NCBI RefSeq assembly: GCF_034670185.1 | Contig: NZ_JAXMNY010000001.1 | Location: forward strand, 1,860,001 to 1,924,000 | Length of the DNA: 64,000 nucleotides | Origin: Nisaea sp. | GTDB lineage: Bacteria > Pseudomonadota > Alphaproteobacteria > Thalassobaculales > Thalassobaculaceae | Direction: 5' to 3' | Position numbers and translations under genes: made by a program | The notes under the pieces: model-generated | The model's database searches: none | What the model was told of the DNA's origin: nothing | Seen by the model: only the letters and a program-made list of their open reading frames with translations | Part shown: positions 35,894 through 44,015 of the stretch, one piece after another | How the letters are laid out: every line of letters starts with the position of its first letter | How positions within the stretch are numbered: the first letter of the stretch is position 1

Positions 35894-36598
35894 ATGGCCA
35901 TTACCTTTTACGATCTGTCCGCCAGGAATGGTGCCCGCTTCAGCCCCTTCGGATGGCGTGCCCGCATGGCCCTGGCCCACAAAGGCCTCGAGGCGGATGC
36001 AACGGTCGAACACGTTCGTTTCGGAGAAAAGGACAAGCTGGAATTCAGCGGTCAGAAACTCGTCCCGGTTCTGAAAGACGCCAACACCGTGATTTGCGAT
36101 AGCTGGGACATCGCCTGCTATCTCGAGGAGAACTATCCGGACAGCCCCAGCCTTTTCGGCGGCGAGGCCGGTCGCGGCGCTGCGCTTTTCATTACCGAAT
36201 GGACAAACCGTACCATCAACCCGTTGGTTGCCGGCTGCATCGTCCATGACGTCTACCTCGCCTGCGACGAGCGCGATCAACCCTATTTCAAGGAATCTCG
36301 CGAGGCCCGCTTCGGAAAATCGCTGGAAGAAATACAGAAGGGGCGTGAGGACAGGCTTCCCGATCTGCACAAGGCCCTGGCTCCAGCACGGGCCGTGATA
36401 GAGAAACAGCCCTATATCGGCGGCACGGGTCCGAGCTTCTCGGATTACGCGCTCTTCGGAACGCTCATGTGGGCGCGGATATCCAGCCCGTTTGAGCTGC
36501 TTGCCGAGGATGATCCTCTCTGGGCATGGCGCGAACGGCTGCTCGACGCCCATGATGGGTCCGCCCGCAAGGAAAAGCTCTGCGCCGACGCCGCCTGA
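35894..36598 (+). CDS. Glutathione S-transferase family protein
   Basis: The 234-residue protein has an N-terminal thioredoxin-fold GST domain (ITFYDLSARNGARFSPFGWRARMALAHKGL, then QKLVPVLKDANTVICDSWDIACYLEENY) and a helical C-terminal domain. The LVPVL cis-Pro and the D-S-W-x-I glutathione-contact motif are in place. The long first loop resembles LigE/LigF-type beta-etherase GSTs, but substrate is unknown. It lies 73 bases after the PhnD-like gene and is probably in the same operon. Confidence 0.9.
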   Translation: MAITFYDLSARNGARFSPFGWRARMALAHKGLEADATVEHVRFGEKDKLEFSGQKLVPVLKDANTVICDSWDIACYLEENYPDSPSLFGGEAGRGAALFITEWTNRTINPLVAGCIVHDVYLACDERDQPYFKESREARFGKSLEEIQKGREDRLPDLHKALAPARAVIEKQPYIGGTGPSFSDYALFGTLMWARISSPFELLAEDDPLWAWRERLLDAHDGSARKEKLCADAA

Positions 36599-36627
36599 GC
36601 CAAAACAAAGAACTGGAAATCAGCACC

Positions 36628-37176
36628 ATGTCACGCGTACCCGCCCTCAAGCCCGAGGACATGTCCGACGCGCAGCGGACCATCCACGACGCCATCGTCA
36701 ACGGCCCCCGCGGTCGTGTCGAAGGTCCCCTGAAGATCTGGCTGCATAGCCCCGCCCTGGCCGACAAGGCACAGCAGCTCGGCCAGTTCGCGCGTTTCGA
36801 CAGCACGCTCGAACCGCGCCTTTCCGAGCTTGCCATTATGATCACGGGCCGGTTCTGGGGAGCCCAGTTCGAGTGGTCCGTGCACAAGCCTTTCGCCCTG
36901 AAGGCAGGCATCTCGGAGGAAATACTGGACGCGATCCGGGACAGGAAAACGCCACCCTTCAAGAAGACGGATGAGCGGGTCGTCTATGACGTTTCCCGCG
37001 CGCTGCATGAAACCCATAAGATCGGCGACGCTCTCTATGCCGAAGCTATCGAGATACTGGGTCAGCAGCGGGTCATCGATCTTGTCGGGTTGCTCGGCTA
37101 TTACACTCTGATCTCCATGACAATCAATGCTTTCGAGGTTCCTCTCGAAGGCGATCAGGTGGCCGAACTCGATTAA
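36628..37176 (+). CDS. Carboxymuconolactone decarboxylase family protein
   Basis: The 182-residue all-helical protein fits the CMD/AhpD superfamily: LADKAQQLGQFARFDSTLEPRLSELAIMITGRFWGAQFEWSVHKPFALKAGI and LVGLLGYYTLISMTINAFEV. The CxxC redox pair of AhpD is absent, so it is not a peroxidase partner; Glu and His of the FEWSVH motif may act in a decarboxylase or isomerase-type reaction. Thirty bases after the GST, likely operon. Confidence 0.88.
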   Translation: MSRVPALKPEDMSDAQRTIHDAIVNGPRGRVEGPLKIWLHSPALADKAQQLGQFARFDSTLEPRLSELAIMITGRFWGAQFEWSVHKPFALKAGISEEILDAIRDRKTPPFKKTDERVVYDVSRALHETHKIGDALYAEAIEILGQQRVIDLVGLLGYYTLISMTINAFEVPLEGDQVAELD

Positions 37177-37186
37177 ACCCAATGCC

Positions 37187-37219
37187 TTGCAGGGCGCAAA
37201 TGACCAACGCGCCCTGCAA
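37187..37219 (+). terminator. Strong hairpin after the CMD-family gene
   Basis: TTGCAGGGCGC and GCGCCCTGCAA form an 11-base perfect stem with an 11-base loop, directly after the stop codon at 37176. It lacks a T-run, so it may need help to terminate. Confidence 0.65.
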
Positions 37220-37334
37220 TCACGGTAAAAGCCATTATTTTAATAGTAAATTATTTTTCAATTTTAGAACTGGTTAATATTGCATTAACTCCCGGCCCAC
37301 GATAGCATTGTCACCAGTGAGTAGGAGAGTGCAC

Positions 37335-37424
37335 ATGATAACTCTTGCGATGGTGATAGTGACGTGGTGCGTGGTCGCACTTGTCGGTGGCGTGCTTCTC
37401 GGGCGCGGTATCCGCGAGAACTAA
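37335..37424 (+). CDS. 29-residue small membrane protein
   Basis: ATG at 37335 opens a 29-codon frame ending TAA at 37424. The product starts MITLAMVIVTWCVVALVGGV and ends LLGRGIREN, a single hydrophobic segment with a charged tail. GGAG of AGGAGAG lies 8 bases upstream and the region before it is AT-rich with a TTAATATTG stretch, which looks like a promoter. Too small to match a family by eye, but its placement, ribosome site and membrane character support a real small protein. Confidence 0.6.
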   Translation: MITLAMVIVTWCVVALVGGVLLGRGIREN

Positions 37425-37530
37425 TCGCGAATTAAGCTCCAGTCTCCTGTTCCAGGTTTCCATACCCGGCTGCCGATTCCTGGAACGCTTCCTTGATCCT
37501 GATCGCCTCAATCCCGGTCTTCTTTGCAGG

Positions 37531-37555
37531 CGGGCTCTTTCGTCAAAGAGGCCCG
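37531..37555 (-). terminator. Hairpin overlapping the phnE stop codon
   Basis: CGGGC-TCTTT and AAAGA-G-GCCCG pair with one bulged G around a CGTC loop; the TGA of phnE falls inside it. It may end the phnCDE transcript, although no T-run follows on the minus strand. Confidence 0.45.
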
Positions 37556-38469
37556 GCTCTCAGAACGATTTCAATTCCAATGATAATCGCGGTCAGCATC
37601 GCCAGATAGCCGACGAACTGCGCGTGATCCTCACCATCGATCACCACCTTGCGCAGCCGCGCACCAAAAATATCGAACAGTGAGACAGTCGCCAGAATGA
37701 TCAGCAGGATCGCGGCGCCTGAACCATAGTCGAAGCCCCGCAAGGATTCAGACAGCGACATGCCAATGCCTCCTGCCCCGACGATCCCCAGCACTGTGGC
37801 CGAGCGCACATTCGCTTCGAACCGATAGAGCGAAAAGGAAATCCATAGTGGCAGAACCTGCGGGATCACCCCGAAGACAATTTCATGCAGGCTCGTCGCC
37901 CCGGTAGCCCGGATACCTTCGACCGGTCGCGGATCGATGGCTTCAACCGCCTCGGAGAAGAGTTTGGCGAGTGTGCCCGTTGTATGAATGGCCAGCGCCA
38001 GCACCCCGGCAAGCGGGCCGAGCCCGACAGCAGCGACAAAAACCAGTGCGAAGACCAGCTCGTTGATAGCCCTGAACGCATCCATCAGGCGCCGCACCGG
38101 AAAACTGAGCCAGGTCGGAGCCAGGTTTGACGATGCCATCAGACCAAAGGGGACCGCGAACACGACCGAGAGGAACGACCCCCAGACCGCCATCTGCACG
38201 GTCTCCAGCATCAGATCGAGATAACTCCGCCAGTAACGGAAATTGGGCTCCAGAAAATCGGACAGCAACATCGCCATGTTACCGCCGCCGCTGAACACAT
38301 CCCCGATACGATTCATGTCCGACGGCACGAAGCTCCAGACCAGCATGATCAGGAAAGTGCCCCAGAGCAGGTAGTCGAACGCCTGCTCCTGGCGGCCACG
38401 GCCGGGCACGACGATGTCCTCCAGGCGGGGCTGGGTTCCGTTGGCGGCACTATTATTCATGGCTGACAC
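37543..38469 (-). CDS. phnE: Phosphonate ABC transporter permease (PhnE)
   Basis: The 308-residue membrane protein has about six segments and the BPD_transp_1 EAA region (RATGATSLHEIVFGVIPQVLPLWISFSLYRFEANVRSATVLGIVGAGGIG), where the second half is typical of PhnE. It forms the channel of a phosphonate/phosphite-type importer with PhnC and PhnD upstream. It is the last gene of the minus-strand operon; no C-P lyase genes follow. ATG at 38469. Confidence 0.95.
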   Translation of the reverse strand: MSAMNNSAANGTQPRLEDIVVPGRGRQEQAFDYLLWGTFLIMLVWSFVPSDMNRIGDVFSGGGNMAMLLSDFLEPNFRYWRSYLDLMLETVQMAVWGSFLSVVFAVPFGLMASSNLAPTWLSFPVRRLMDAFRAINELVFALVFVAAVGLGPLAGVLALAIHTTGTLAKLFSEAVEAIDPRPVEGIRATGATSLHEIVFGVIPQVLPLWISFSLYRFEANVRSATVLGIVGAGGIGMSLSESLRGFDYGSGAAILLIILATVSLFDIFGARLRKVVIDGEDHAQFVGYLAMLTAIIIGIEIVLRAGPL

Positions 38470-38493
38470 TCATGGGACTTGGTTCCCGAAAAG

Positions 38494-38517
38494 AAGCGGG
38501 GGCCATGTGGCCCCCGC
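38494..38517 (-). terminator. Intercistronic hairpin between phnD and phnE
   Basis: GCGGGGGCCA and TGGCCCCCGC form a perfect 10-base palindrome (38496-38505 with 38508-38517). On the minus strand it is followed by TTCTTTTC. As in the peptide operon, it lies right after the binding-protein gene. Confidence 0.85.
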
Positions 38518-38553
38518 ATATCGGCCCGGCGAAACACCGGACCAGGATCTGGG

Positions 38554-39570
38554 TTACTTGCGAGGGCGAGCCTCGGCGGCGCGGCGGATATCCGCGATCT
38601 TCTCGTCGATCTTGGCGATCTTCTCTTTCTTCTCGGACTGGGAGAAAGTGTCGTCGCCCTCGATGGACATGCGCTGACGGATTTGGTCCATCTCATAGAA
38701 TGGCCAGAGCTGGGCATTCGAGGACGGCACGAACGGGCCCATATCGATCATGGCGAGGATTTCACGAGCCGTGGTCACTTCCGCATCGCTGCCGAGGCGG
38801 CCATAAGTCATGAAAAAGCTCATGATCTTGGCTTTCAGACCCTTGTTCAGTTCCGGGCGCCAGGCCATCGGATCGGACGCGATCAGCGGGGAGCGCCAGA
38901 TTTCCTTGATCTCGGCAAACAGTTCCGGTTTGGCGAATTTCAGACGCTTGTAGAGGCCACCGGAGGACGCAACGGCCGCATCGACCTGCTTGGTCGCGAC
39001 GGAGATCAGGTTGGTCTCATGGTTTGCATTGCGGACAATCTTGAAGCATTCCTTCGGATCAACGCCTTCCTTGGCGAAGATAAAGGTAGACGGCACCAGG
39101 AAGCCCGAGGTTGAGTTCGGATCGCCAAGGCCAAAATTCAGGCTCTTGTCGCACTTCATGACGTCTTCGTAGCTCAGACCAGAATCCTTGTGCGTGACCA
39201 TGACCGACCAGTAACCCTGATCGCCGTTGGATTCGGTCGTCTGTGCAAAGATCTCGGCACCGGCGCGGTCGACAGCGACCATGCCGGACTTGTTGCCGTA
39301 CCAGGCGATATCGACCTTGTCGAAGCGCATGGCCTCGATCACACCCGCATAGTCAGCCGCGAAGAACGGCTTCACCGGCATGCCGAGATCCGCTTCGAGC
39401 GCCTGCAGGAACGGCCCCCACTTCTCGCGTTGGGCGGAGCTGTTCTCCGTAGCGATGATGCCGAAGTTGATTTCCTTCGGGTCTTCCCTGTCGGCCAGGG
39501 CCGGCACCGCGCTTGCGGCAAGGCCTGTGGCCAGAACCGCGGCGGCGGTCAGGCGGGTGAAGATGGTCAT
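38554..39570 (-). CDS. phnD: Phosphonate ABC transporter substrate-binding protein (PhnD)
   Basis: The 338-residue periplasmic protein has a signal peptide (MTIFTRLTAAAVLATGLAAS, cleavage near AVPALA). PhnD motifs follow: INFGIIATENSSAQREKWGPF, DIAWYGNKSGMVAVDRAGAE, and the ligand loop LGDPNSTSGFLVPS. Ser and Thr in the last bind the phosphonate group in the family. The C-terminus ends in a basic coiled tail. Forms a phnC-phnD-phnE cassette. Confidence 0.96.
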   Translation of the reverse strand: MTIFTRLTAAAVLATGLAASAVPALADREDPKEINFGIIATENSSAQREKWGPFLQALEADLGMPVKPFFAADYAGVIEAMRFDKVDIAWYGNKSGMVAVDRAGAEIFAQTTESNGDQGYWSVMVTHKDSGLSYEDVMKCDKSLNFGLGDPNSTSGFLVPSTFIFAKEGVDPKECFKIVRNANHETNLISVATKQVDAAVASSGGLYKRLKFAKPELFAEIKEIWRSPLIASDPMAWRPELNKGLKAKIMSFFMTYGRLGSDAEVTTAREILAMIDMGPFVPSSNAQLWPFYEMDQIRQRMSIEGDDTFSQSEKKEKIAKIDEKIADIRRAAEARPRK

Positions 39571-39603
39571 GGGATCAGCTCCTCTTGATGCTGGAAAATG
39601 GTT

Positions 39604-40464
39604 TCAGGCGGACACAGCAAGCCGCTGCTCCGCCACTTCATGTGCCTCTGCGAAATCCTCGGCATCGGGGAGGATCAGCTCTTCGCTGGCCTCGCCGTAG
39701 ATTTCACGGAGAAAAGCAGTGGTGAGATCGTGGGACGGCCCGTCGAAAACGACCCGGCCGTCCCGCATGGCGATAGTGCGCTTGCAATAGCGCCGGGCGT
39801 ATTCGACCTGATGCAGCGAAACGAGCACGGCCGTGCCTTCCGTCCGGTTGATATCGGAGAGCGTCTCCATCACCCGGCGGGCGGAGGCCGGATCGAGAGA
39901 GGCAATCGGCTCGTCGGCGAGAATGGCTTCGGTTTCCTGCACGAGACATCGGGCGATGGCCGCACGCTGCTGCTGCCCGCCAGAAAGCGTCGCCGCGCGC
40001 TGCCGCGCCGTCGCCGCGATGCCAACCCGCGTGAGTGCCTGCATGGCGCGCTGCTTTTCCAGTTGGGAGAACTGCATGAAAACGCCGCGCCATTTCGGCA
40101 TTCGGCCGAGACGGCCTGCCAGCACATTGGTCAGCACCGTCAGACGCGGCACCAGATTGAATTGCTGGAAAATGACACCCAGGCGGCGGCGCACCTGCGA
40201 CACGTCGCCGGTCAAGCGGCCACCGGCCTGCACCTGATCGCCAAATACAGCGATTGAGCCCCCGTTATCGCCTTTATTGGCGACGATCAGGCCGCCAATA
40301 TGCCGGATGAGTGTCGACTTACCGGAGCCGGAGGCTCCGATCAGCGCCACCATCTCGCCCGCTTCGAGCGCAACCGAGACTCCGTCGAGCGCCCGGCGCC
40401 CGTTCGGAAATGTTTTGGAGACGTTCGTGACCTGAATAACAGGTTGGCTCTGAGTATGTGACAT
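39604..40464 (-). CDS. phnC: Phosphonate ABC transporter ATP-binding protein (PhnC)
   Basis: The 286-residue ATPase has Walker A GASGSGKST, signature LSGGQQQRAAIARCL, Walker B AILADEPIASLDPASA, and the H-loop LVSLHQVEYARRYC. The Walker B spelling and SLHQV are typical of PhnC. I chose the ATG at 40464, preceded by GGAAGGGG; a start at 40491 would add nine residues and cover that site. Confidence 0.95.
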   Translation of the reverse strand: MSHTQSQPVIQVTNVSKTFPNGRRALDGVSVALEAGEMVALIGASGSGKSTLIRHIGGLIVANKGDNGGSIAVFGDQVQAGGRLTGDVSQVRRRLGVIFQQFNLVPRLTVLTNVLAGRLGRMPKWRGVFMQFSQLEKQRAMQALTRVGIAATARQRAATLSGGQQQRAAIARCLVQETEAILADEPIASLDPASARRVMETLSDINRTEGTAVLVSLHQVEYARRYCKRTIAMRDGRVVFDGPSHDLTTAFLREIYGEASEELILPDAEDFAEAHEVAEQRLAVSA

Positions 40465-40514
40465 GCGGCCCCTTCCCAAGGACCGCGACATTACTCAAGA
40501 GCGTTGACCGGCAT

Positions 40515-40532
40515 GCCGCAGAGTTATGACGA
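40515..40532 (-). promoter_or_regulatory. Weak candidate Pho box upstream of phnC
   Basis: On the minus strand the sequence TCGTCATAACTCTGCGGC matches about 11 of 18 positions of the CTGTCATAAATCTGTCAT PhoB consensus, mainly in the first half-site, about 50-70 bases upstream of the phnC start. By-eye match only. Confidence 0.25.
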
Positions 40533-40689
40533 TTTCAGGACTCCATCGTGACTCAATCCCCACAAAAAGACGCGGAAGAGTCCCTGATATGTCATGTACG
40601 GCCGGACAATCCATAAACTGAATCATTTCAGCCAAGAGACTTAATGGTTCTATATTGGTAGAATTAACTCTCTCTTAGGGGGTAATTTC

Positions 40690-41001
40690 ATGGAAAATTT
40701 GGCTAAATTCGTGTTCGAACGCACTATGATAAACATTGTGCCGATTCTGATTGGTGTATTGGTTGGCATCGCAATAGTCAGGGGTGCTCTCGCCAGTCGA
40801 GGCTCGATATTTAGATCCATCGTTGTTGGGGTTTGCGGGTATTTAGCTGGTGTCGTCAGCTATTCAGTTTACGATATTCCAGAGCGCCCTATAGAGCTGG
40901 TTGAAGCGCTTACGCTTTCGATAGGAATGTTTGGGCTGCCATTCCTAGTCGCATTGATGATCTTCCGAAAACGCAAAATAAACATTGCGTCAGACCAGTA
41001 A
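40690..41001 (+). CDS. Small hypothetical membrane protein (103 aa), AT-leaning codons
   Basis: The protein has three hydrophobic segments (about 14-32, 40-58 and 78-93) and a basic tail (RKRKINIASDQ). AGGGGGT lies 6 bases before the ATG. I recognise no family. The codon use is visibly less GC-rich than that of the neighbours (many ATT, ATA, TCG-poor positions), consistent with recent acquisition. It is between phnC and the convergent MaoC-like gene. Confidence 0.7.
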   Translation: MENLAKFVFERTMINIVPILIGVLVGIAIVRGALASRGSIFRSIVVGVCGYLAGVVSYSVYDIPERPIELVEALTLSIGMFGLPFLVALMIFRKRKINIASDQ

Positions 41002-41009
41002 CGCCAAAA

Positions 41010-41468
41010 TTAATCACCTTTTCCTCGGCAAGAAACGATCTGCGGGCACTCCATCGTCATGACCGCTTCGCCATCCTGATTGAACGTCGTGTATTTGAAC
41101 CGGACAAAGCCCCTGTCCGGTTTGGAGCGGGACTGACGTTTCTCCAGCACTTCCATCTCCAAGCTCAGAGTATCGCCCGGCCGCACCGGTTTCAGCCAGT
41201 TCAGCTGATCGATGGTTCCGGCACCGAGATTGGTCGCCTGCAGTCCGTTCGCCTGCCAGGCCAGCCTGAAGCTGACGGCAAGGGTCTGGAAACCGCTGGA
41301 GATGACGCCGCCGAAATGGCTCTCCTCGGCATCCGGCACGCTGATATGGAAGGGCTGCGGGTCATACTTCCAGGCAAAATCGATGATCTCGGATTCCGTC
41401 ATGGTCTTGCGCTGGGAACGGAGGACCTGGCCGATTTCCAGGTCCTCGAAATAAACAGGAGACTGCAT
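41010..41468 (-). CDS. MaoC-like dehydratase
   Basis: The 152-residue hot-dog-fold protein has the hydratase 2 motif DPQPFHISVPDAEESHFGGVISSG, where Asp and His act in (R)-specific enoyl-CoA hydration. GAGTIDQLNWLKPVRPGDTL is the second signature. ATG at 41468 lies 4 bases after the stop of the tartrate dehydrogenase-like gene, so they are co-transcribed. A 41558 start would overlap that gene fully and is not supported. Physiological substrate unknown. Confidence 0.9.
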   Translation of the reverse strand: MQSPVYFEDLEIGQVLRSQRKTMTESEIIDFAWKYDPQPFHISVPDAEESHFGGVISSGFQTLAVSFRLAWQANGLQATNLGAGTIDQLNWLKPVRPGDTLSLEMEVLEKRQSRSKPDRGFVRFKYTTFNQDGEAVMTMECPQIVSCRGKGD

Positions 41469-41472
41469 AAGC

Positions 41473-42537
41473 TCAGTCCCGAAGCACGGCGGCGATGGCA
41501 TCGCCAAGATCGGCTGTCGTGGCCTGACCGCCAAGATCCGGGGTCTTCGGCCCACCACCTGAAATCACCGTCTCGCAGGCAGCAACGATGGCGTCCGCCG
41601 CTTCCTGATGCCCATGATGCTCCAGCAGCATGGCGCCGGACCAGATCTGGCCGATCGGGTTGGCAATCCCCTTGCCGGCGATGTCCGGGGCAGAGCCATG
41701 CACCGGCTCAAACATGGAGGGATACTTCTTCTCCGGATTGATGTTCGCGGACGGCGCGATAGCGATGGATCCGGCAACGGCCGGGCCGAGATCGGACAGG
41801 ATATCACCAAACAGGTTGGAGCCGACGACCACATCGAACCAGTCCGGATGCAGCACGAAATTCGCGACCAGAATGTCGATATGATACTGGTCCGTCGCGA
41901 GATCCGGGTATTCCTTCGAGATCGCCGCGAAGCGCTCGTCCCAGTAAGGCATGGTGTGAATGATGCCGTTGGATTTGGTCGCCGAGGTTACCTTCTTCTT
42001 GCCGGTGCGTTGGCAAAGCTCGAATGCGAAACGCATGATCCGGTCGGTTCCGGTCCGGGTGAAGACGCTTTCCTGCATCGCCATCTCACGGTCCGTACCC
42101 TCGAACAGGCGCCCGCCAATGGACGAGTATTCGCCCTCGTTATTCTCGCGCACGACATAGAAGTCGATATCTTCCGCCGTCCGGTTCGCCAGCGGACAAT
42201 TCATGCCCTTGAGCATCCGGATCGGGCGCAGGTTCACATACTGCTCCATCTCCCGGCGGATCGGGATCAGCAGGCCCCAGAGCGAAACATGGTCCGGCAC
42301 ACCCGGAAAACCGACGGCGCCGAGGAAGATCGAGTCGAATTCCTTCAACTGCTCGATCCCGTCGATCGGCATCATCATGCCGGTCTTCTTATAGCGCTCG
42401 CAGCTCCAATCGAATTCGGTGAAATCATACTCAATGCCGAACTTCGCCCCCGCTGCCTCCAGCACCTTGATGCCTTCCGGAATGACCTCCCAGCCGATAC
42501 CGTCGCCCGGGATCACCGCGATATTGATTTTCGACAT
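41473..42537 (-). CDS. Tartrate dehydrogenase/decarboxylase-like (isopropylmalate dehydrogenase family)
   Basis: The 354-residue protein belongs to the isocitrate/isopropylmalate dehydrogenase superfamily and has the TTUDH flavour: INIAVIPGDGIGWEVIPEG, DFYVVRENNEGEYSSIGG, TSATKSNGIIHTMPYWDERF, then the NAD-binding FEPVHGSAPDIAGKGIANPIGQIWSG. The NEGEYSS stretch and the DWFDVVVGSNLFGDILSDLG metal site support D-malate or tartrate as substrates over isopropylmalate. GGAGG before ATG 42537. Confidence 0.9.
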   Translation of the reverse strand: MSKINIAVIPGDGIGWEVIPEGIKVLEAAGAKFGIEYDFTEFDWSCERYKKTGMMMPIDGIEQLKEFDSIFLGAVGFPGVPDHVSLWGLLIPIRREMEQYVNLRPIRMLKGMNCPLANRTAEDIDFYVVRENNEGEYSSIGGRLFEGTDREMAMQESVFTRTGTDRIMRFAFELCQRTGKKKVTSATKSNGIIHTMPYWDERFAAISKEYPDLATDQYHIDILVANFVLHPDWFDVVVGSNLFGDILSDLGPAVAGSIAIAPSANINPEKKYPSMFEPVHGSAPDIAGKGIANPIGQIWSGAMLLEHHGHQEAADAIVAACETVISGGGPKTPDLGGQATTADLGDAIAAVLRD

Positions 42538-42661
42538 TGGGTTTTTCCTCCGCATCAGATTTTCTTGTTGGCCGCATAATAGGCTGGGGACGCGGTCGGA
42601 CAAACCACTCCGTGGAACTAATCCGGTTCAATCTGCTCACGGCTTCTTCCCCGACCGTCTC

Positions 42662-42690
42662 TTGACAAGTTTATGACCGGGCCGCAGGTT
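42662..42690 (+). promoter_or_regulatory. Candidate promoter of the TPP-riboswitch operon
   Basis: TTGACA at 42662-42667 matches the -35 consensus. The -10 at 17-base spacing is poor (CAGGTT), as is common in GC-rich genomes. Its position would place the transcription start close to the riboswitch P1 stem at 42694. Confidence 0.4.
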
Positions 42691-42693
42691 GGC

Positions 42694-42790
42694 CTCGTGA
42701 TGCTGGGGTGTTTCGGAATTCGTAGCCGGAACTGAGAGGATACCCATCGAACTTGATCCGGGTCATGCCGGCGCAGGGAGACGTCACGAG
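42694..42790 (+). promoter_or_regulatory. TPP riboswitch (THI element)
   Basis: All conserved blocks are present in order. P1 stem is CTCGTGA (42694-42700) with TCACGAG (42784-42790). GGGGTG (42705-42710) pairs with ACCC (42742-42745). CTGAGA is at 42732-42737. The long block GAACTTGATCCGGG then TCATGCCGGCGCAGGGAG runs from 42749 to 42780. This matches the thi-box consensus GAACCTGAT...GGATAATGCCAGCG..GGGA. It lies 83 bases upstream of a Liv-type transport operon and so should repress it when thiamine diphosphate is plentiful. Confidence 0.96.
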
Positions 42791-42838
42791 ACTGCAGATG
42801 CGGTCGCGTTCATTCCTCTCGCCCCGATTTTGAATCTG

Positions 42839-42854
42839 CCGTTCCGTCGAACGG
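42839..42854 (+). promoter_or_regulatory. Hairpin between the TPP riboswitch and the ribosome site
   Basis: CCGTTC-CGTC-GAACGG is a perfect 6-base stem just before the GGAG ribosome site of the binding-protein gene. No T-run follows, so control of translation initiation is more likely than transcription termination. Confidence 0.55.
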
Positions 42855-42873
42855 ACCTATTGGAGTGCCGGGA

Positions 42874-43989
42874 ATGTTCCTGAAAACCGCCGCCGTCGCG
42901 CTGACCGCGCTTATGGCCATAAGTCTGACCGCAAAAGCCGAGACAATCCCCGTGCTGGTGCCGATCACCGGCTTCCTGTCTCTTGAAGGAACATCCCAGC
43001 GCAACGGCGCGGTACTGGCCATCGAGCGTTATGGCAAGGATCTCGATCTGGAACCCGAAGTGACCGACACAGGCACCTCTCCAGAAGGTGCCGTCACCGC
43101 GTTGCGCCGGGCGCTGGAGGGCGAGCCGAGTGCCGCCGTTGCCTCCATGCTTGGCACGCAAATGCTGGCCATGCTGCCCATCGCCGGTCGCGCCGGCGTT
43201 CCGCTGCTCACCGTTTCCGGCACGGCGAAGATCACCGAGATCGGCATTCCCTGGGTGTTCCGTTTCTTCCCGGGCGACAGCGTGGTGAAGGTGGCGCAGG
43301 CCCGGTACGCTATCGAGGAACTCGGCGCCAAACGCCCGGCTCTGCTCCATCAGACCACTGCCTACGGGCAGAGCGGTGCGGAGCATTTGCGCCGGATCAT
43401 GAATGATCTCGGGGCGCCGCTGGTGTTTGAGGAAGCCATCGACGTCTCGGTGAAGGACATGCTGCCTGCCCTGACCCGGATGCAGGAGGCCAAACCCGAC
43501 CTGATCCTGCTGCACCTGCATTCCGGCTCTACCGCTTTGGTGATCCGCCAGGCCAGGGACCATAACATCGCCCTGCCGATCCTTGCCGGCTCCGCCATGC
43601 ACCAGCCGACCACGGCCGCCCTGCTGGACCCGAAGCAGCTCGCCGGTGTTTGCGCCGAAAGTGCGTCCTCGCCGATTTCTGAGCCAGAAGGTCCGGTTGA
43701 GGATTTTACATCGGAATATCGAGCCCGTTTTGGAACCGAGCCCGACGCTTTCTCGCTGGCCCAGTATGACGGCGCGGCCATGATGATCGCGGCGCGGAAT
43801 TCAGGCGCCAGAACCGCAGAAGAAGTGCGAGACTGGCTGGCCAGCAACAGCTATGACGGGCTCGCCATGACCTACAAATCCGACGGCGAGGGCAACATGG
43901 CGCATGACGCGGTCATCGTCTGTTACGATGGCAAAAGCGCGGTACCGGCGATCAAGCGGCGCTACGAGAATGTCAGCGGCGTGAAATAG
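42874..43989 (+). CDS. Liv-type ABC transporter substrate-binding protein, TPP-riboswitch controlled
   Basis: The 371-residue periplasmic protein has a signal peptide (MFLKTAAVALTALMAISLTAKA, cleavage about residue 22) and the Peripla_BP_6 fold of LivJ/LivK: PVLVPITGFLSLEGTSQRNG, then PEVTDTGTSPEGAVTAL and HQTTAYGQSGAEHLRRIM. It would normally be called a branched-chain amino-acid binder, but the riboswitch points to thiamine or a related compound. I chose ATG at 42874; GTG at 42865 would cover its own ribosome site. Confidence 0.92.
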   Translation: MFLKTAAVALTALMAISLTAKAETIPVLVPITGFLSLEGTSQRNGAVLAIERYGKDLDLEPEVTDTGTSPEGAVTALRRALEGEPSAAVASMLGTQMLAMLPIAGRAGVPLLTVSGTAKITEIGIPWVFRFFPGDSVVKVAQARYAIEELGAKRPALLHQTTAYGQSGAEHLRRIMNDLGAPLVFEEAIDVSVKDMLPALTRMQEAKPDLILLHLHSGSTALVIRQARDHNIALPILAGSAMHQPTTAALLDPKQLAGVCAESASSPISEPEGPVEDFTSEYRARFGTEPDAFSLAQYDGAAMMIAARNSGARTAEEVRDWLASNSYDGLAMTYKSDGEGNMAHDAVIVCYDGKSAVPAIKRRYENVSGVK

Positions 43990-44015
43990 AGCCGCACCCG
44001 GCACCCGCCCCAGCC

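Noticed and set aside
36628..37176. AhpD-type alkylhydroperoxidase
   Set aside because: The CxxC redox motif is absent, so only the broader CMD fold assignment is kept.
42662..42790. Cobalamin riboswitch near bluB or mttB genes
   Set aside because: Searched by eye for the B12-box pattern upstream of 31460, 60363 and 61787 without success; only TPP and guanidine-II elements were supported.
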